This document shows, piece by piece, positions 45,619 through 60,600 of a stretch of DNA of 64,000 bases. This DNA comes from Nectonema munidae. Its lineage: Eukaryota; Nematomorpha; Nectonematoida; Nectonematidae. A program made the translations under genes and the position numbers. The number at the start of each line of letters is the position of its first letter. Within the stretch, counting starts at the first letter, position 1. The notes under the pieces were generated by a model that worked only from the letters and a program-made list of their open reading frames with translations, was not told where the DNA came from and made no database searches. The stretch covers positions 713,501 to 777,500 of the forward strand of contig JAUIRK010000376.1 of NCBI GenBank assembly GCA_030549495.1, written 5' to 3'.

Positions 45619-48600
45619 CGAATGGTGCTATTGGCAGAAAGTCCTCGGTTGCTAACCCCGTCTTCATCGTCCATCATGTGTTCCAGCAACACCTGGTCAT
45701 TTTTGTTCAGAGGAGCGATGGAAATATCGCGAACTGCACGAAACTGCCCACAATTGTTTAAGTGTTCATTTTCTAAGCGGAAAAAGTTCCAAACAAACCG
45801 CCTACGAAGAAAAGCATTCATGAGAACATGTTAAATTCAGTCAGAGGACAATGAATGCTGCGAGTAATAAGATTTATTCTACAAAAAATATTCACCAATT
45901 TTCAATCCTAGATAGGAATCACGTCTCTCGAATTTGCTGACAAATAAGTGGCATCTTTCATTGATATCAGTCCACAAGTACAATGGCATAGATAGCACAA
46001 GCTCCTCCTCAACGAAAAGCTGGCCATTCTATTTTGCGCTAGATTGGGTGTGATAAAACGTCACAGCATTTACATAACTATAAAGATTACGCAATGTTAA
46101 GCTAACTGAGCATAAGTTGGGGTTCTTTTAGTTGAATCTTTTTTCATCTAACAAATCCTAGATATGATATTTAATCAAAGAATTAGAAGATAATGACGTA
46201 AAAGATTGTCACTTTTACTCATTCACTTTGCTCAAGAAGTAACATTCATCATCTTATTATTATTGCTAATTTATACATATGACTTTACATGTAATATTTT
46301 TATTACGGAATTATACACATTTGATAACAAATAAAAATGGTGCCTGATTTTTATACGTAACATTTTTCATCCCTACGTTCCCATATGGGAACATAACTTA
46401 AACTTACAATTTGATACAATGTAAAAAAAACTTTTTCCAATTTTTAAAAAAGTAAAAAAAATATTAATGATTTATTTTAAATTAATTTTTTCACACAAAA
46501 ATAACTATTTTAAAGTTTGCAATCAATAAAAAAATAAAAAGTTTTAAATATATTATAAATATTGCATAATATAAATAACATAAAATTATTAACATAAAAA
46601 TATTGATGTCAAAATATTTTGATTTTAAAAATATCTTCCATTATGGGAACATTGCAAATCTTGATACTTTTTAAAATTTAAAAACAAAAAATATTTATTA
46701 ATAAAATATATTTTAATTTTACTTTGTTCAAATTTTTAACTTTGGCCTAAAATGGAGTCCACATCTACTTTTGATTTACTTGAGACGAATGTCGAGTTTT
46801 CGGTGCATGCACAAGATGTAGTGAAAGCAAATATTTTTGCAATGAAAAGGAAGAAAAATATTTTTAAAAAATTAAGCATTATTATGTTACCTGGGTATTA
46901 TATAGTGACTAATGAACAAGAACATTAGTCTTACAATTTAGCTTCAAACGAAAAATATCACATTTGGATTTTAGAAGAAATATCACTCTTTATTTATTCT
47001 TGAAAAAACCAGATTTACCTGATGATGTTAGATTTGATAATGTTGGGCATTCAAAAATTTCGACTATATGCCTTAAAAATACGCGTATTATGTGTTCTAA
47101 GTGTGAAGTAAGACTGCATTCAGATAAAGGCGCTAAATGATTTAATGTATATCATAAATAATAATAATAATTTGGCTTTATATTTGAATACAAATTAATT
47201 CATTTTTTATAGCAACCTTTCCAATATTCTGGTGGAAACATGCTTATAGCATGACTAAAAATAGTTTTTTTTATATAATAATTCCTTTTTATATTAATAA
47301 ATGTCTCAAATCCATAAGTTTTTCAAAAAAAAATATACATATATAATGTATATTATATTAACTATATGTGGCATGAAAAAAATTAAATAAAAGACTATTG
47401 ATAGTCTTATCTCTTCACATTTCCTCAGTTAGAGTCTGGCGGTATGTAGTTTCAAATTTTCTCTCCTCCTAGAAACTGTTAAATTCCCCCTAAGGCGGAT
47501 TCCTCCCGGGTTGAGAAACACTGCTAACTCTATACGCTAGAATTATCGGTAACCGGTAATTTCATCGTATAGTAAATTCATCGTTGGTATTTTCATCGAA
47601 TAGTGATTACATCGCGAGATTTATGGATTAATAACCGCATAAATAATACGGCGCATTGTCAATGATTTTGAAAATCGTGACCTAAATGATTATTACCTTA
47701 GAGGTATTGCTCATAACTTATTTTTTTTAATCGTTTCTATTTTTCCAATTTGTAATAAATTAGTTATCTCAATGATCTTTTTGAAATAAGGATAATTTAT
47801 TACATATATAAATTGGTATTTTTTCTTAAAAATAAAGTTTTTTATTAAAAAAAACAAGTGATTATTTTTAGATATAATATACCAAATAATGACTGAAAAG
47901 TCGAAGGTTAAAATAGATTGGGGGATTTTTATGAAACTAAAAAACCCAAAGATTAATATATATATATATATACTAGCAAGTCCCGTGGTCGTTTCTCGCT
48001 GCGCTCGAAACATTGGATTCTTAGTAGTGTGTGGTCTGATGAGATAATGCTTTCATATAGTGGGGTGGTGAGTTATTTGTTTTTAGCATAGTTGTATATT
48101 TTTCATCATTACACCATATAAAAATATAAACAAAACATAGATATAAACCAATCAGAATGCTTCCAGCGACAGACACACACACTTCCTTATTATTATATAG
48201 ATATATATAATTATTATGTACTTCTTTCTGAGTTAATAGATACTTTTTTTGAACTTTCCTTAAATATTAAGACATTTAAATATATTTCAAGGCTATTTAA
48301 GTCAGAAAGAGATATTGTTTTATTTTGTCATTATAGCCTAATAATATGAAACCCTTATATTTAAGAATTAGTTTTTTATGTTATTAAGAACATTTACAAA
48401 AGTTTGTAATAAACTTAAAAAAATTATAAAGGGATATTTACAAAAAAACATTGAGCGTCCGTCAAGCATAAAATTAGTAAGACGATGTAATTACTGTACG
48501 ATGAAAATACTTGACGATGAAAATACCGACGATGTATTGAATCAGGATGAATTTACTATGCGATGAAATTACAGTGAAAGAGAATTATCAGCACCACACA

Positions 48601-51600
48601 CATAGTTTATAAATAATGAAAATAAAAAATATACGTAAGAAAGAAAAGTGCACGAAAACTGTGATTTTGAATAATAATTAATTAATATATCATCGAACAA
48701 AGTAAAAAACAAAACAAGCTTATGAAAGAATCATAAATTCCTTTTCTTAGCTGCATGCAGTATATTATTATATACATAAAATATGCAAAAGACTTGTAAA
48801 TCATTTTATTTATCAAATGACATCACAAAATATCCATTTTAACGCATTTGATACACGCATGTTATAATTTGGTTTCACTCAATCATGGTGGTCTTAATCT
48901 ATATTACTTGAAGGTTGTAATATCAACATAAGATATGAAAAAAAACTCTTGAGGATTTAAAAATTAAAATATAAAATCTATTAAATTTGTATTTCATCCG
49001 ACACTGCTTTATCTTACATAAAGCTCATTGAAAAGGATAAGCATACAATTAATTTTCACCAAACTTAGGCTTAAAGATTTTTATCGATAATTCAAATACA
49101 ATACCAAAAGAGGTTGTGAAAATGCTGACAATACTAAAAAGAATGGTACCGAAAGACTTCGAAGATCGCTATAATCGTTATGAGAATGTCATCACTCAAA
49201 ATGTGTGATTGGCCCACAGAAACAGTCAAGGTCCAGGTAAAACGTAGCAACAAGTCACCAACAATTGCCAGATAATAGTAAGTCTTAAAATAAAATTATT
49301 GTGTCGATTTCAATTTCTCGCTATGACAAATGAGCAGTCAACCTTTTCAGGCAGAATAAGTCACGAATGAGACATGGAATAAAAACCATCGGCTTTAGGG
49401 TATACCGCTGTTTTTGACATTTAGGTATTTCAGTGTATGGGTGTCTAATGCCAATATGTATTCGTATGTATTTGTATATGTAGATGTTTTTTTGTCAAAC
49501 ATGTATTAATACAAAAAATAGGAAAGTTTGTGTCAAGAATGTCAAAAAATGTATATGTAAATGTATGTATGTTACGATTGCGCTAACACTAGACCTAACA
49601 CGAATGCTAATTCTACACTAATCCTAACTCCGGCAATAAGTTTCCATAATTTTACACATTTAAGGCGTAATTAGAAATCGGATGAGAACTTGTCAATCAA
49701 CTATTATGCAAAATGAGGTCAAAATCAGCAGTAGAGTGTAAATTTCTTAATGTTGTATGAATTTGAAAAAATAGGAAAATTTAATCAGGGTTGCAGGGTC
49801 CGAAATTTTAAAGGGATAGGAGTGGGTATCAAATAAAATTTAAGAGTCAGGGCAGGAGTCGGCTTTTTTGAGTCGAAGTCAGAAGTAAGATTTCGTTGGT
49901 GTTAAATTTTTGAAAGTATCAGGATTGGGGGTTGGATTTTTTTACTCAGACTCGACAACTGGGTATCTATATATTTTTTTAAACGCTCATAAAATGCTGC
50001 CTTCTGCAGAGATAAAAATTCAATAGATAAAAAATGCAAACTCAAAAGACAAACGAATTCGCTTTGCCTACCATGGGAGACATAAAATAAAAGCGGATAA
50101 ATTGATACATATAAAATTACTTGTGAAAATTAATTTTCCAAATATTAACAGTAACTAGTAAAAGAAATTTTTCTTGTAATAAATAATAATGTATTAAATT
50201 TTAACAAAAAACGTTTGCATCTTGTGGAATATGGAAATAAAATTAAAATTTTAAGAATCGTGAAAAACCACTTTAACCCTTTCATTTTAACAGAAAAATC
50301 AGACGATATTTTTTAAAAAGCAGAAGATTCATATACAAAACTATTTGAAAAAGCAGGCGAAGGTAAAATTGTTTATGTATCATATATGATACACTGGTCA
50401 CGAAAGTGTTAAAAGCAATGAAACACAAAAGTAATGATATTCGAATCCACTTGCAATCAAAATTATGGTTGAGTTTAAACAAATGTAAATTTACGGAATG
50501 AGAGTAGACAGTTTCGTCACGGAGAATAATTTGGGATTTGGAACTCTTTTCAATGAGACCCCAATCCATCTTGATATCCCATATGTAGGAGTAGATGGAA
50601 CTGACGAACAAGGAAATGATCCACAAGCAGCCAGGAACGGAGCTAAAAACATTTTCTCCTTGAATAAAAAATAGAAAACATAATTTTAGTGATAAAGATG
50701 AATGTATTGCGAGAAAATCCAAGACAATTAAATTTTCTCTGAAATAAGACTTTTAATGTTGAAATCGTTTCAATTTATATTCAAGTTCAGCCTATATATA
50801 ATCAAAGTGGTAGTTTATTAGGACACATTTATCAGTGATTGAAAATAGCTAGACTTATTGGATCAAAAATAATAAATTATTTCTTACCAATACTTTTTCA
50901 TCTCATTTACGCTAAAACAAAATATATTCCCAATACTTTTCATTGTTCAAGATATGGAACTTTGGGTACAAGAAAAAGTGCGATTATCTCCTTTCTTTTT
51001 TTACTCGGTTCGTGCGGGAAAATAAAATTGATCTTTCGCGAACGATAAAAACAAATACAGAAAGACTAAAAATGTTAGGAAAATAGTTGACAATTTTTAC
51101 ACTACCGTAATCATTCAAAAAGATGTCATTCATGCTCTCTCTCTCTCTCTAAACTTGCTTGATCCAAAAGAAAAAATGATAAAGAAAATGAGAGTCTCAA
51201 TGGCATTGAAGAAGAGCTACTTCCACAAAAACTGTAACAAGAGATTAATGACCATTTGCCAAGGCTCCTAGAAAGAGTGAGTGCAAAAGCTATTTTCCCG
51301 AAATTGAAAAAGATGAGAATGTATAGTTTAAATTTGGCCTTAAATCTATATTTCGAACTTTTGGTCAATTCCTCGAAAAGAGTTGGATGCTAAATCATAG
51401 ATATCACATGCCATAAGTGCTTGCTTGTAGCAAAAGAAGAAGTGTACTTTGCTTATAGAAAGATATGTATATAGCAAGTATTGTTAATAAACATAAAAAC
51501 ATTTTTCGTATTGTTCTTTTTGATGTGAAACAGATTTTTGAAATTAAAATAAAATGCATGAATTTGTGCTTTGGCAGTTTTTCTAAAATCAAAAATTTTG

Positions 51601-54600
51601 GGCTCATGATAAGTTCGTTATCGGTAAAGAGGGTCTCAACTCGTAAAAATTTAGCGAATCCTGTTTTAGTATCTTAAGTTCAAATCCGGCACCCTACAAT
51701 CTGATACGCTCATACTTCGCCACAAGAGGGCCAATTCATGGGGAAGCGATAGAAACTCCCTGGTGTATCTGTACCTTTACCCCATTTCAGATCTATCTTC
51801 TTAACACTTTCTTACGCCATGTAACACCATTGTTCCAAAAAATAAAAATAGTATCCTTTAAGTTACATAAAAACTCATTGAAAGAAGTAAGCAAAGGTTA
51901 AGCTATTAAAGACGCCCTTAACCCTCTGAGGCTAAAATTTAAAAGAATAAACGCATGCTTTCTTTTTTAATCGAATTTTATATATTTAAAGCCGACGATT
52001 TTTATTTCGGTACTTAAAGGGTCAGATGGTCAACGAAAGTAAGATATAAATTTCTTAACCTATGTATAATTTATACACTAAAGTTATCAAAGTAAATCTA
52101 TCTGATGAACCTATTTTTTGTATACGGTTGAACTACTATTGTCAAAAACATAGTATTAACACACAACTATAAAGCAAATACCACGATAAATCAAATTTTA
52201 TGAAATTTTCTGCCATTTTGATTTAAAGAAAGAAAAGAATGGGTTTAGAGATGGAATCATTATAATCGATAAAGACTATACAGATAAGTCTCAATATAAA
52301 ATTTAGAACAATTTTTCATTCACAAAAATTTAAATCTGGTCAAAATGTCACTGTAAATTTTACATAAAAAGTGGGCAATGTTCTTCAATAATAATTAAAA
52401 ACTATTTATTATCATATAAACAGTTTTATACATTCAATCTTCCGTATCAAATTATATTGACCCATTAAGTCCCAATGCTTCCATTTGGGAACATAAGTAA
52501 TCTCATCTTCGTCTGCTTTTTTCAATGAATTTGAATATAAATCGTCTGCGTTTTTTTTTAGATATCGTCTGATTTCTATGGTACTTAATGGGTTAATATA
52601 AATAATACACAGAGTATATGGAAAGATAATAGATAAAGAAGGTGATGATGATGATGTGAACTTAAACATCAAAATTAATTTATTCCTTATTTTTCTTCCA
52701 GTGATGTGAAACTGAATGTATTATTCAAGTGAAGGTATGCAAGGAAATTATATTTATGAAATATTACATACGAAACAATAAGCAGGATACTCTTCAGAAA
52801 AGCGAGATGCGTAAAAGGGAGTCATTATAAAAGCCCTACACACAAACAAAAAAGAGATAAAAACAACTTTGTTTTCGAAATTTGTCTTCAGGTGTAAAAG
52901 GCCTTTCTTTACACCAAGATTAAAGCAACCTTATTTCTATGCACCTACAAAAGAACGCATTTTGTTATCTACTTTTTTTAAGCTGCACTTATAAATCGAA
53001 ACAACTCTACACAGCAAAGTTTATCCATTTTTGCAGATTTAAAATGTTACAAAAGATAAAATCGCATAGCATGGATCTCAATTAAAAATAATGGCACTAA
53101 CGGTTGTTAGTTATAGGAATAACTTATAGTTTGGGAGGAGGAACTAATTATAAGCATGAGAACTATTTTGAAACAAAGACTTATGAAGATCAAGTTTTAA
53201 AATTTAGAATTTTTTTGTGAGCATATGGCGTTACACGAAGTCAACAGTTTCACCACTAATTTTGGATATCATTGAAAACGCTTGAAGTTCATATTTATTC
53301 GTTACTTGAAGATAGAACAAGTATTTTTTTAAAATTCGTTATTATTCCTAAAAATTTTAATAAAAAAATTATGGAAAAAAAATCAGGTAATGGACATTTT
53401 GGTAAGGGTCATTTTCAATATTTTCAGAAATTCGTCAATAATCACCGACATTGTCCCGATTTTAAATTATGATGTATTTTTTGTCATATTTTATTACAGT
53501 TTTGAATGTAGGCTCTCCTATTGGGGAACAATGATTCAAAACATGTTGAAAAATTTTATTTTAAAATTTTCAAAAAAGTTTAATAAAAATAAGGTGTTCT
53601 GTATAATTAAGGGAAAATTTGTAGTGAGTAAAAGCATCTGTAAAAAGTGATAAAATAAAATGAGAAGTTAACCTTGTTGTGTGTAGAGAGAGGCAAGTGT
53701 TGAAAAGATTGTGACGAAGAAGGCAGCGGAATATTTACCAGCGTTGGCCAAGTGCGGAAATGTTTTGTGGGTATCGCGGAAACGACGAATGCACTGAGTG
53801 AAGCGAAACCACGCGGGCAGAAGCGCGATGAACGGACGCACCAGGTAGGAATTCGTGTGGCACACGCCCTTTTCTAACCGGCAAAGAAAGAAGATACGTT
53901 ACTTATGCGTCAAATTTTAGCCGGTAAATACCGATTCTAAAATTTTTTTTAAATAACCTTTATCGTTAGTCAAAACCGGTAGTGAAAATTATATTAGTAA
54001 GTGAACTCAAACTTGTATTGGACACTCGAACAAGATGGAACAGTACTATAGAAATGATTTATAGATTTATTGACGTTAAAAATTATATCCACAAAGCCTT
54101 AAAAGTGCTTCGAATTGTTGAAATTATATCATATGAAGAATGTAACCTTAAGGCTTTAAGGACTTTCTTGAGAAGATGCTTCCGATCACTCCATGAAATT
54201 TATTTCAAAAGAGCTAAATAATTTTTTCAGGTCGCTGCTAAAAAATCTAAGAATTGTTTTACATGAACGCGATTTTTTCTTGAAGGTTGTCAAACATAAG
54301 CGCATTAATTGGATATTTGGAAAATGGTAGTTATTTTAAAAATTATGATATTGAATGTGAACAAGTTTGTTTATATAGTACTAAAAGACTAGTTGAAGAA
54401 ATATTTGTTAGGCTTTTAAAATCTAACAGAGAAGTTACAAAATTCATGAAAGTTTTTGCTTATCAAATGTGCTCAATAATAAACGCGATTAAAAAACCTG
54501 ATTCAATGCTTCAAAGAAATTTTAAATGCTACAAATGAACAGATGAAAGAAGGTACAGGAAATCGAACTGAAAACTTGGAAAAATTATATCAAAGATTAA

Positions 54601-57600
54601 TAACTTTGAAAGCTATCAACGTTGAATTTAAAGATTTCTTTGTGCAGGAAACCTTTAAAATTTGTAGCATACATTTTTTTGGATTTTAGACATAACATAT
54701 TTTACGCAGTATTTAAATAAAAAAAAACAATTTTTATATCGGTATTTATCGTAGGATTTAAGTTATACCGTTTCATTACCGAGAAATAGTTTTTTGCGTA
54801 AATTTCCACTCGTAATTAAAACTGACAATGGGATGAAGTGGATTAATTAATGAAGTTATGAGTTAGTTAGTTTGTTAGCGACTTTCTTAATAATTAATAC
54901 CACAGCATACGTTTATATCAATAATTTAAATTAGCAATGAGATTTTAAATTCGTGCTAAGTCGACTGGAAACGGAATTCGTTTGGCTATCGACTAAATTT
55001 CGTTTTGGTAGCGTACGAAGACTCGCCTATCGACTAAGAATAAAAGTTTATTTTCCTGGAAAAACAACATCAAAAAAGGTAATATGGGCGTATCTAGGGA
55101 TAAGTCTTAAAAATATAGAGTAGAGATATTTTCAACTAAAAATTTAATTTTGATTGAAAATCTTAAAGTAAAATAAGGAAAAGTCGTTGCAAATACTTAC
55201 TAGGATCTGGGAGCCAATCAACTTCAATGATATAGAAGCAGATTAAAAATTCCAAATCCAGCAGAACTGTGACAAGAGATGTAAGCTGATCAGCGAGCCA
55301 AAAATCGGCGAATCCGACGTAATGAAAAGGAGACGTACACACTCTCCACTAAACAAAAGAAAGAAATAATGTGTGGAAAGAGAGAACTTCGATTTTCGTC
55401 AACGAACAATTGGTCAAATGTATAACTTAAAAAATTTATCTTGAGCAACTGAGCTAAATGACTAATTATCTAAATAATATTAATAGCATTTATTTAAGGG
55501 CGTACATCAAGGAGGAGGAGTATATCACGCTAATAATTTGAGACTGGCAGAATTTTAGTTCTTTAATGTTTATTTTCATTTTTTCATACGTCAACATACC
55601 ATCAAAGCTTTTACCATAAGAATAACTTAATCTTTGAAGACACTAAAAAAATTCAATTCAATTTTTTAATCACTGAAAAAGTTACCTCCTAAAAATTTCA
55701 ACCGTATACGCACCTGCTTTAAGTTATTTCTTACAATTGAGTAAATAATTTAATCAACTAATTGCCTGCCTGACTTTTATGCATGAATTTAAACTGGCAG
55801 GCATAAATTGAAATTATAGCGAATTCCAGTATTTATTATAACTTAATTTTGGGAACGTAAGGTATCGTATGCCCCTACTGAAGGCAACTTTTGGGAATAC
55901 ACTGGCGACTCTAATTTGGGTCGCGAACGTTGGGTTGAAAACCAATGCCTTAAACTAAGACGCATTTGTGCTGTTGTTTTTACACCAAAAAGGAAGGAAA
56001 CAATAGGCTTTTTTCAAAGTAATACCATATTTAAATTTACAGAAATATTTGAACAAAATGAAAGTGCCATTTCACTCTACCTCTTCGGCTCAAAAAATTG
56101 GCGAATGAAAAAAGCGCTGACGCTGAATAAACAAAAATAAGGCGATACCGAAGCGGATCTAATCGCTACTACGCAATTATTCAACTTAATATCATGCCAA
56201 ACTGCTCTGAAATTCCTATCGAACATATTTTACAGACGATGCATGAGAGCTATATAATAATAATCCATTGCTTCAATATGCACACAGGTCACAGAGAAAA
56301 CATGTTGATGATCCACTAGATTTTCTCATCTTTTGTCACAGTGATTCTATTTCTCTTTCTGTCTCATCTGTTTTTCTCTTGCGCTTTCTCTGCTAAAACT
56401 CAATCATTCACTCAAGCTCTCTTCTTTCATTCAAGCCCTCTTCTCTTGTTAAGCTCTCCTATCTCATTCAGCTTTCTCTCCAGTGACGTAGCTATGCTGG
56501 GGCATGAGGAGCCGTACCCACACTCCTATGTACCGCATGGTGCCCTCATTCATCTTATGCGTTATCAGTTTTTGAAAATTTCTCCAATGAAAGGATCAAG
56601 AAAGTATAAATAATGTTGCGCAAGTTTTTGTTTTTAAATTGTGTCCCTTCTATCAACTTTTTTTGGCTACACCACTGCTTCTGTCTAATTTGCATTTAGA
56701 GTTAAATTAAAATAGTTTTCAATCGTTACAATTTTATATCAATGAATATTGTTAGACTCGCACTAAGATTTTTTTTCATCAAAAGTCACCTAATCTTTAT
56801 CACTACGTTTGCTACATTTTTTAACATTTGAAAACTTTAATTTTTTCAAGTCAAGAAATTTTTTTCAATAGTTATTTGGGAATGAATGTTTTGATTATCT
56901 ATTCAGTTTAAAAGCAAGAATACTCTATTTGCTTAATATTTAAGCAGAGATATTTTATAATGGTAATGTTGCATTATCCGTGCATTAATGAAAAGCTATT
57001 TTAATTGGAAAGAAGTTGTTCAATGATATAATGCTTTCATATGTCAATCTTATAGATAGTTTGAGTATCGCACTATACGTGCAGTGTAGCAAATACAGTC
57101 TATGCCTGCCTCCATAATACGAGTATATCTACATGATACACATATAGTGCGATGTGTGTTTCTCTCTCTTCACTACTATACACATACATACACACACATA
57201 CAAATTGAAGACCATTATTATGGACAATACAGGCATAGTGCAACATGGACGAGATATTTAAAAAGATTTGTGTTGGTAACCCATATAGTATAAGAGAGCG
57301 TCCCTGTCTCATAGAGCTCATCATCTCTTCATCACAGCATTATGCATTGACACGTTGCATCGCACTATATGTATTTCTAGAGGAAAGCGATGACACGTTG
57401 CATCGCACTATATGTATTTCTAGAGGAAAGCGATTTTAAGATCATCTTAGATGATCATAGAAAACTGAATAAGGTAATTGGCAAGTTGAAATGGCACTCA
57501 TACGCATGAGCGATTAACAACAAAGAGATATACAATATTGTTAAACTTATTGATCTCATTAATTCACATTTTCCTATTTTCTTCTTTAAATTTAATGTCA

Positions 57601-60600
57601 AAGGTTTCCTAAATAGTTTTTTTCTTTCATTTCCTTATTTTTTAATTACTTGTTAGTGATTTTTAAATGTATGTCCTTTGAATTGAAATTAAAAATGTTT
57701 CATTTTCTGTAAATACATGATGCATAAAAGTGAATGTAATATATGAAAGCTCGTGGTATATGTAAATTTATTTTAGCTCTAAACAAATATTAAAATACTA
57801 GTTTTAATTTACTCTTATATCCCTTCCTCTTTATTGTAAATGTAGAAATTGGTTTTAAATTTCTTCGCTTCACTTACAAAATATAAATGACTTTGATATT
57901 CACAATATTCTTGTATTTTTTTTGCTCCTTCGTTATGGCATTTAAACTTTATCTCGTTTAAAGTTTCTTATTGCTGTTGTGCGGCAATTTACGCTATCTC
58001 ATTATTATCAGCATAACCAGACAATCAAAATAACAATTATTTCAAACTAAGTGAAAACTGTTCTCTTCAAAAATCACAGGGTGACGGTAAGGAAGTTTTG
58101 GTGCAATTTCGCACGACCAACGATTAGTAAGTGTAGTACTCGTCAACCGACATGGCAGCTATCATATGGTACTGCTGGCTTCACGAGCACGCTTCCACTT
58201 ATAACAAAGAGGTAGCTGATGTAGCTTCAAATTCTCATTTACAAAGGCGAGCGAAGTTGTCCCCCACTTTGCTGGTAAGATTTCTTTCTTTGTAACTGAT
58301 TGTGTATCAAACTAACCAACTAATAGAAATAATAACGTTTACCTCATTTTTATTATGAGTAGCTAACTAATCCAACAACTATCTCACATGTCTATGCAAA
58401 TTAACTAGTACTATAACGATCTCTAAAATAACTAAGCAAATTTAGATAAATTAGAATGATTAAACGCAACCCCATATTTTTGTAGATAAAATTTGTAGAT
58501 TCATAGCAAATGTGTTGCTACTAAATTTATAAGTATTTTATTTATTAATTTAGATGAAGAAATTGTTTAAACTTTTTCACAAAACAGTTATATTCAGCGA
58601 AATCTTCCTTCCACGATTGCCGGTCAGGGAAAGGGGATACAAACTACTTGGAGAACTTACGAGGTATTTTAGCAGCCAAAATCGAGTCTTGTGATATGCT
58701 ATGGGTATAGGATTGAGAAGAAAGAAGATGAACAAAGCTACCAGAATGAGTGGACTCAAAAATTTCGGAATAAAGATCATGCCGTGAAACACGTACGCGA
58801 CAACAGCAATTGCCCACATGACACCCAAGACGCTGGCTATCTTAAAGAGACGAGTGTTTAAAAGAACAAAAAACGGATGCGAGTAAATGGGTGAATCATA
58901 CAAGTTTTCTTATTTGTCAAGGCAAGGAAATGCTCCAATTTTCCAGCAAAAATTAAGGTTTGTCTTTTAATTTAATATATATACTTTGCTCAATTAATCA
59001 TTAATATTATTATCGTAAGAAAGCATGAAATACCTATAAATATTACCTTTTGAAAAGGTCCGGTCTTTGGACAAAAGCTTTTTAATTTTTGGGATTTATC
59101 TTTGCCCCGCCACTCTTGTTTCCTGACAATTTGGGAGCACATACACACACATATATATATGCGAAGATATACTTTTCTTTTTTATTTGTTTGTGACTTCG
59201 CTCTTATTAATTTTGCGCCTTTCATAGAAGATTCGGTATTTCAATTATTTTTGTGCACGTTATCATGAATAAAATTAAACAATTTGTGTTGCAGAACGGA
59301 GAAGGAAAAAAATATTTCCCATATAAAAAATTTACTATTCAAATAATTAATTATAAAAATTAAAAATATATTTTTAGTTTGTTTGTGAACTCTTCAATAT
59401 ATATAAGAGTCATTTCAAAACTGTTAACAACTCTACGTTTTGGTTTGTTAACTACTAATTTTTTTTTACCAAATCTAGATTACTTACAAAGAAATTGACC
59501 TATTGAAAAAAATTTCTTTTACACCAATTTTATACAAAAAGATTATAAACGTGTTTTTTAAGAGGTTGTGTTAAATAAGAAAAGTTCAATTTATGTATTT
59601 TTAACTGCCTTTGTATAATATGTGCCATATTTAGTAAGAAAAATTTTTTACTCAGAGTAGGATTAAATAATTTTTTAAGGCTAACGGAAAAAACAATAGA
59701 GTATAGATTCAGATAAAAATTTTAGAAAAAAGATTTGTGGCCCGTACCAAAAAGCTAAAGAGACACACAAAGCCTCTCCGATCAAAAGTTCCAAACCCAT
59801 ATTCTAGAAAAATTGCGAACAATAAGAGAATAAAGTATTCCTCACGATATTTGGCATATTAAAGCAAATATTAAAAATATCCCATTTACAAATCTAGTGA
59901 AAAAAGATTTGTTTTCCCAAGGAAGATGAATTGTAACAAATGCAAACATAAAGATAAATGAACGGACACAATGAATATTCAAGAAAATAGCAAGAAGATA
60001 AGTAGATCGAGAAAGAACGGAGTAATGAAAAAAACAAATTTAAACGGCAAAAAACTTATAAGTAGGATTGAAGCGTTTGTTTTGACAGAGAGATCAAAAA
60101 TTTGGTATTGAAAGATGCAGAAAATTGTTAAGAGCCATAGCCATTAAAATTTCTAGTAGCTCTCTAAATCTAAATTTAGAAGGATCATTGTGAATATTTA
60201 TAAATACATTAATATCTACAAAAACTTTTAGCTTTTTCTACCCTCAGCCGATTTAAAAAATCAGCATTTAAGTCGCTTCTTTATTAAATCTTTTTATTTA
60301 TTAGTGTACTCACGCTCTTTGTATTTTCATCATCTTTTTTTTTAATTTTCTTACTTCTAAGCAATTTTAATTGCTTTACTTATTTACTCTGCCTTGTTAC
60401 CAATATTCAGTACTAGTATGCTACACCTGTTTAGTGCTTTAAAGATTGTATTATATATCTATATATTTAACTGAAAGTTTTTTTTGCACTTTATGATTCA
60501 TGCTTTTTGTTTTCAAATGGAAATATTCCTGAAGTTTTTTTTTAATAGTTTTCCTTAATTAATTTTTGCTGGAGTTCCTGCATCTCGATGGATGAAATTT

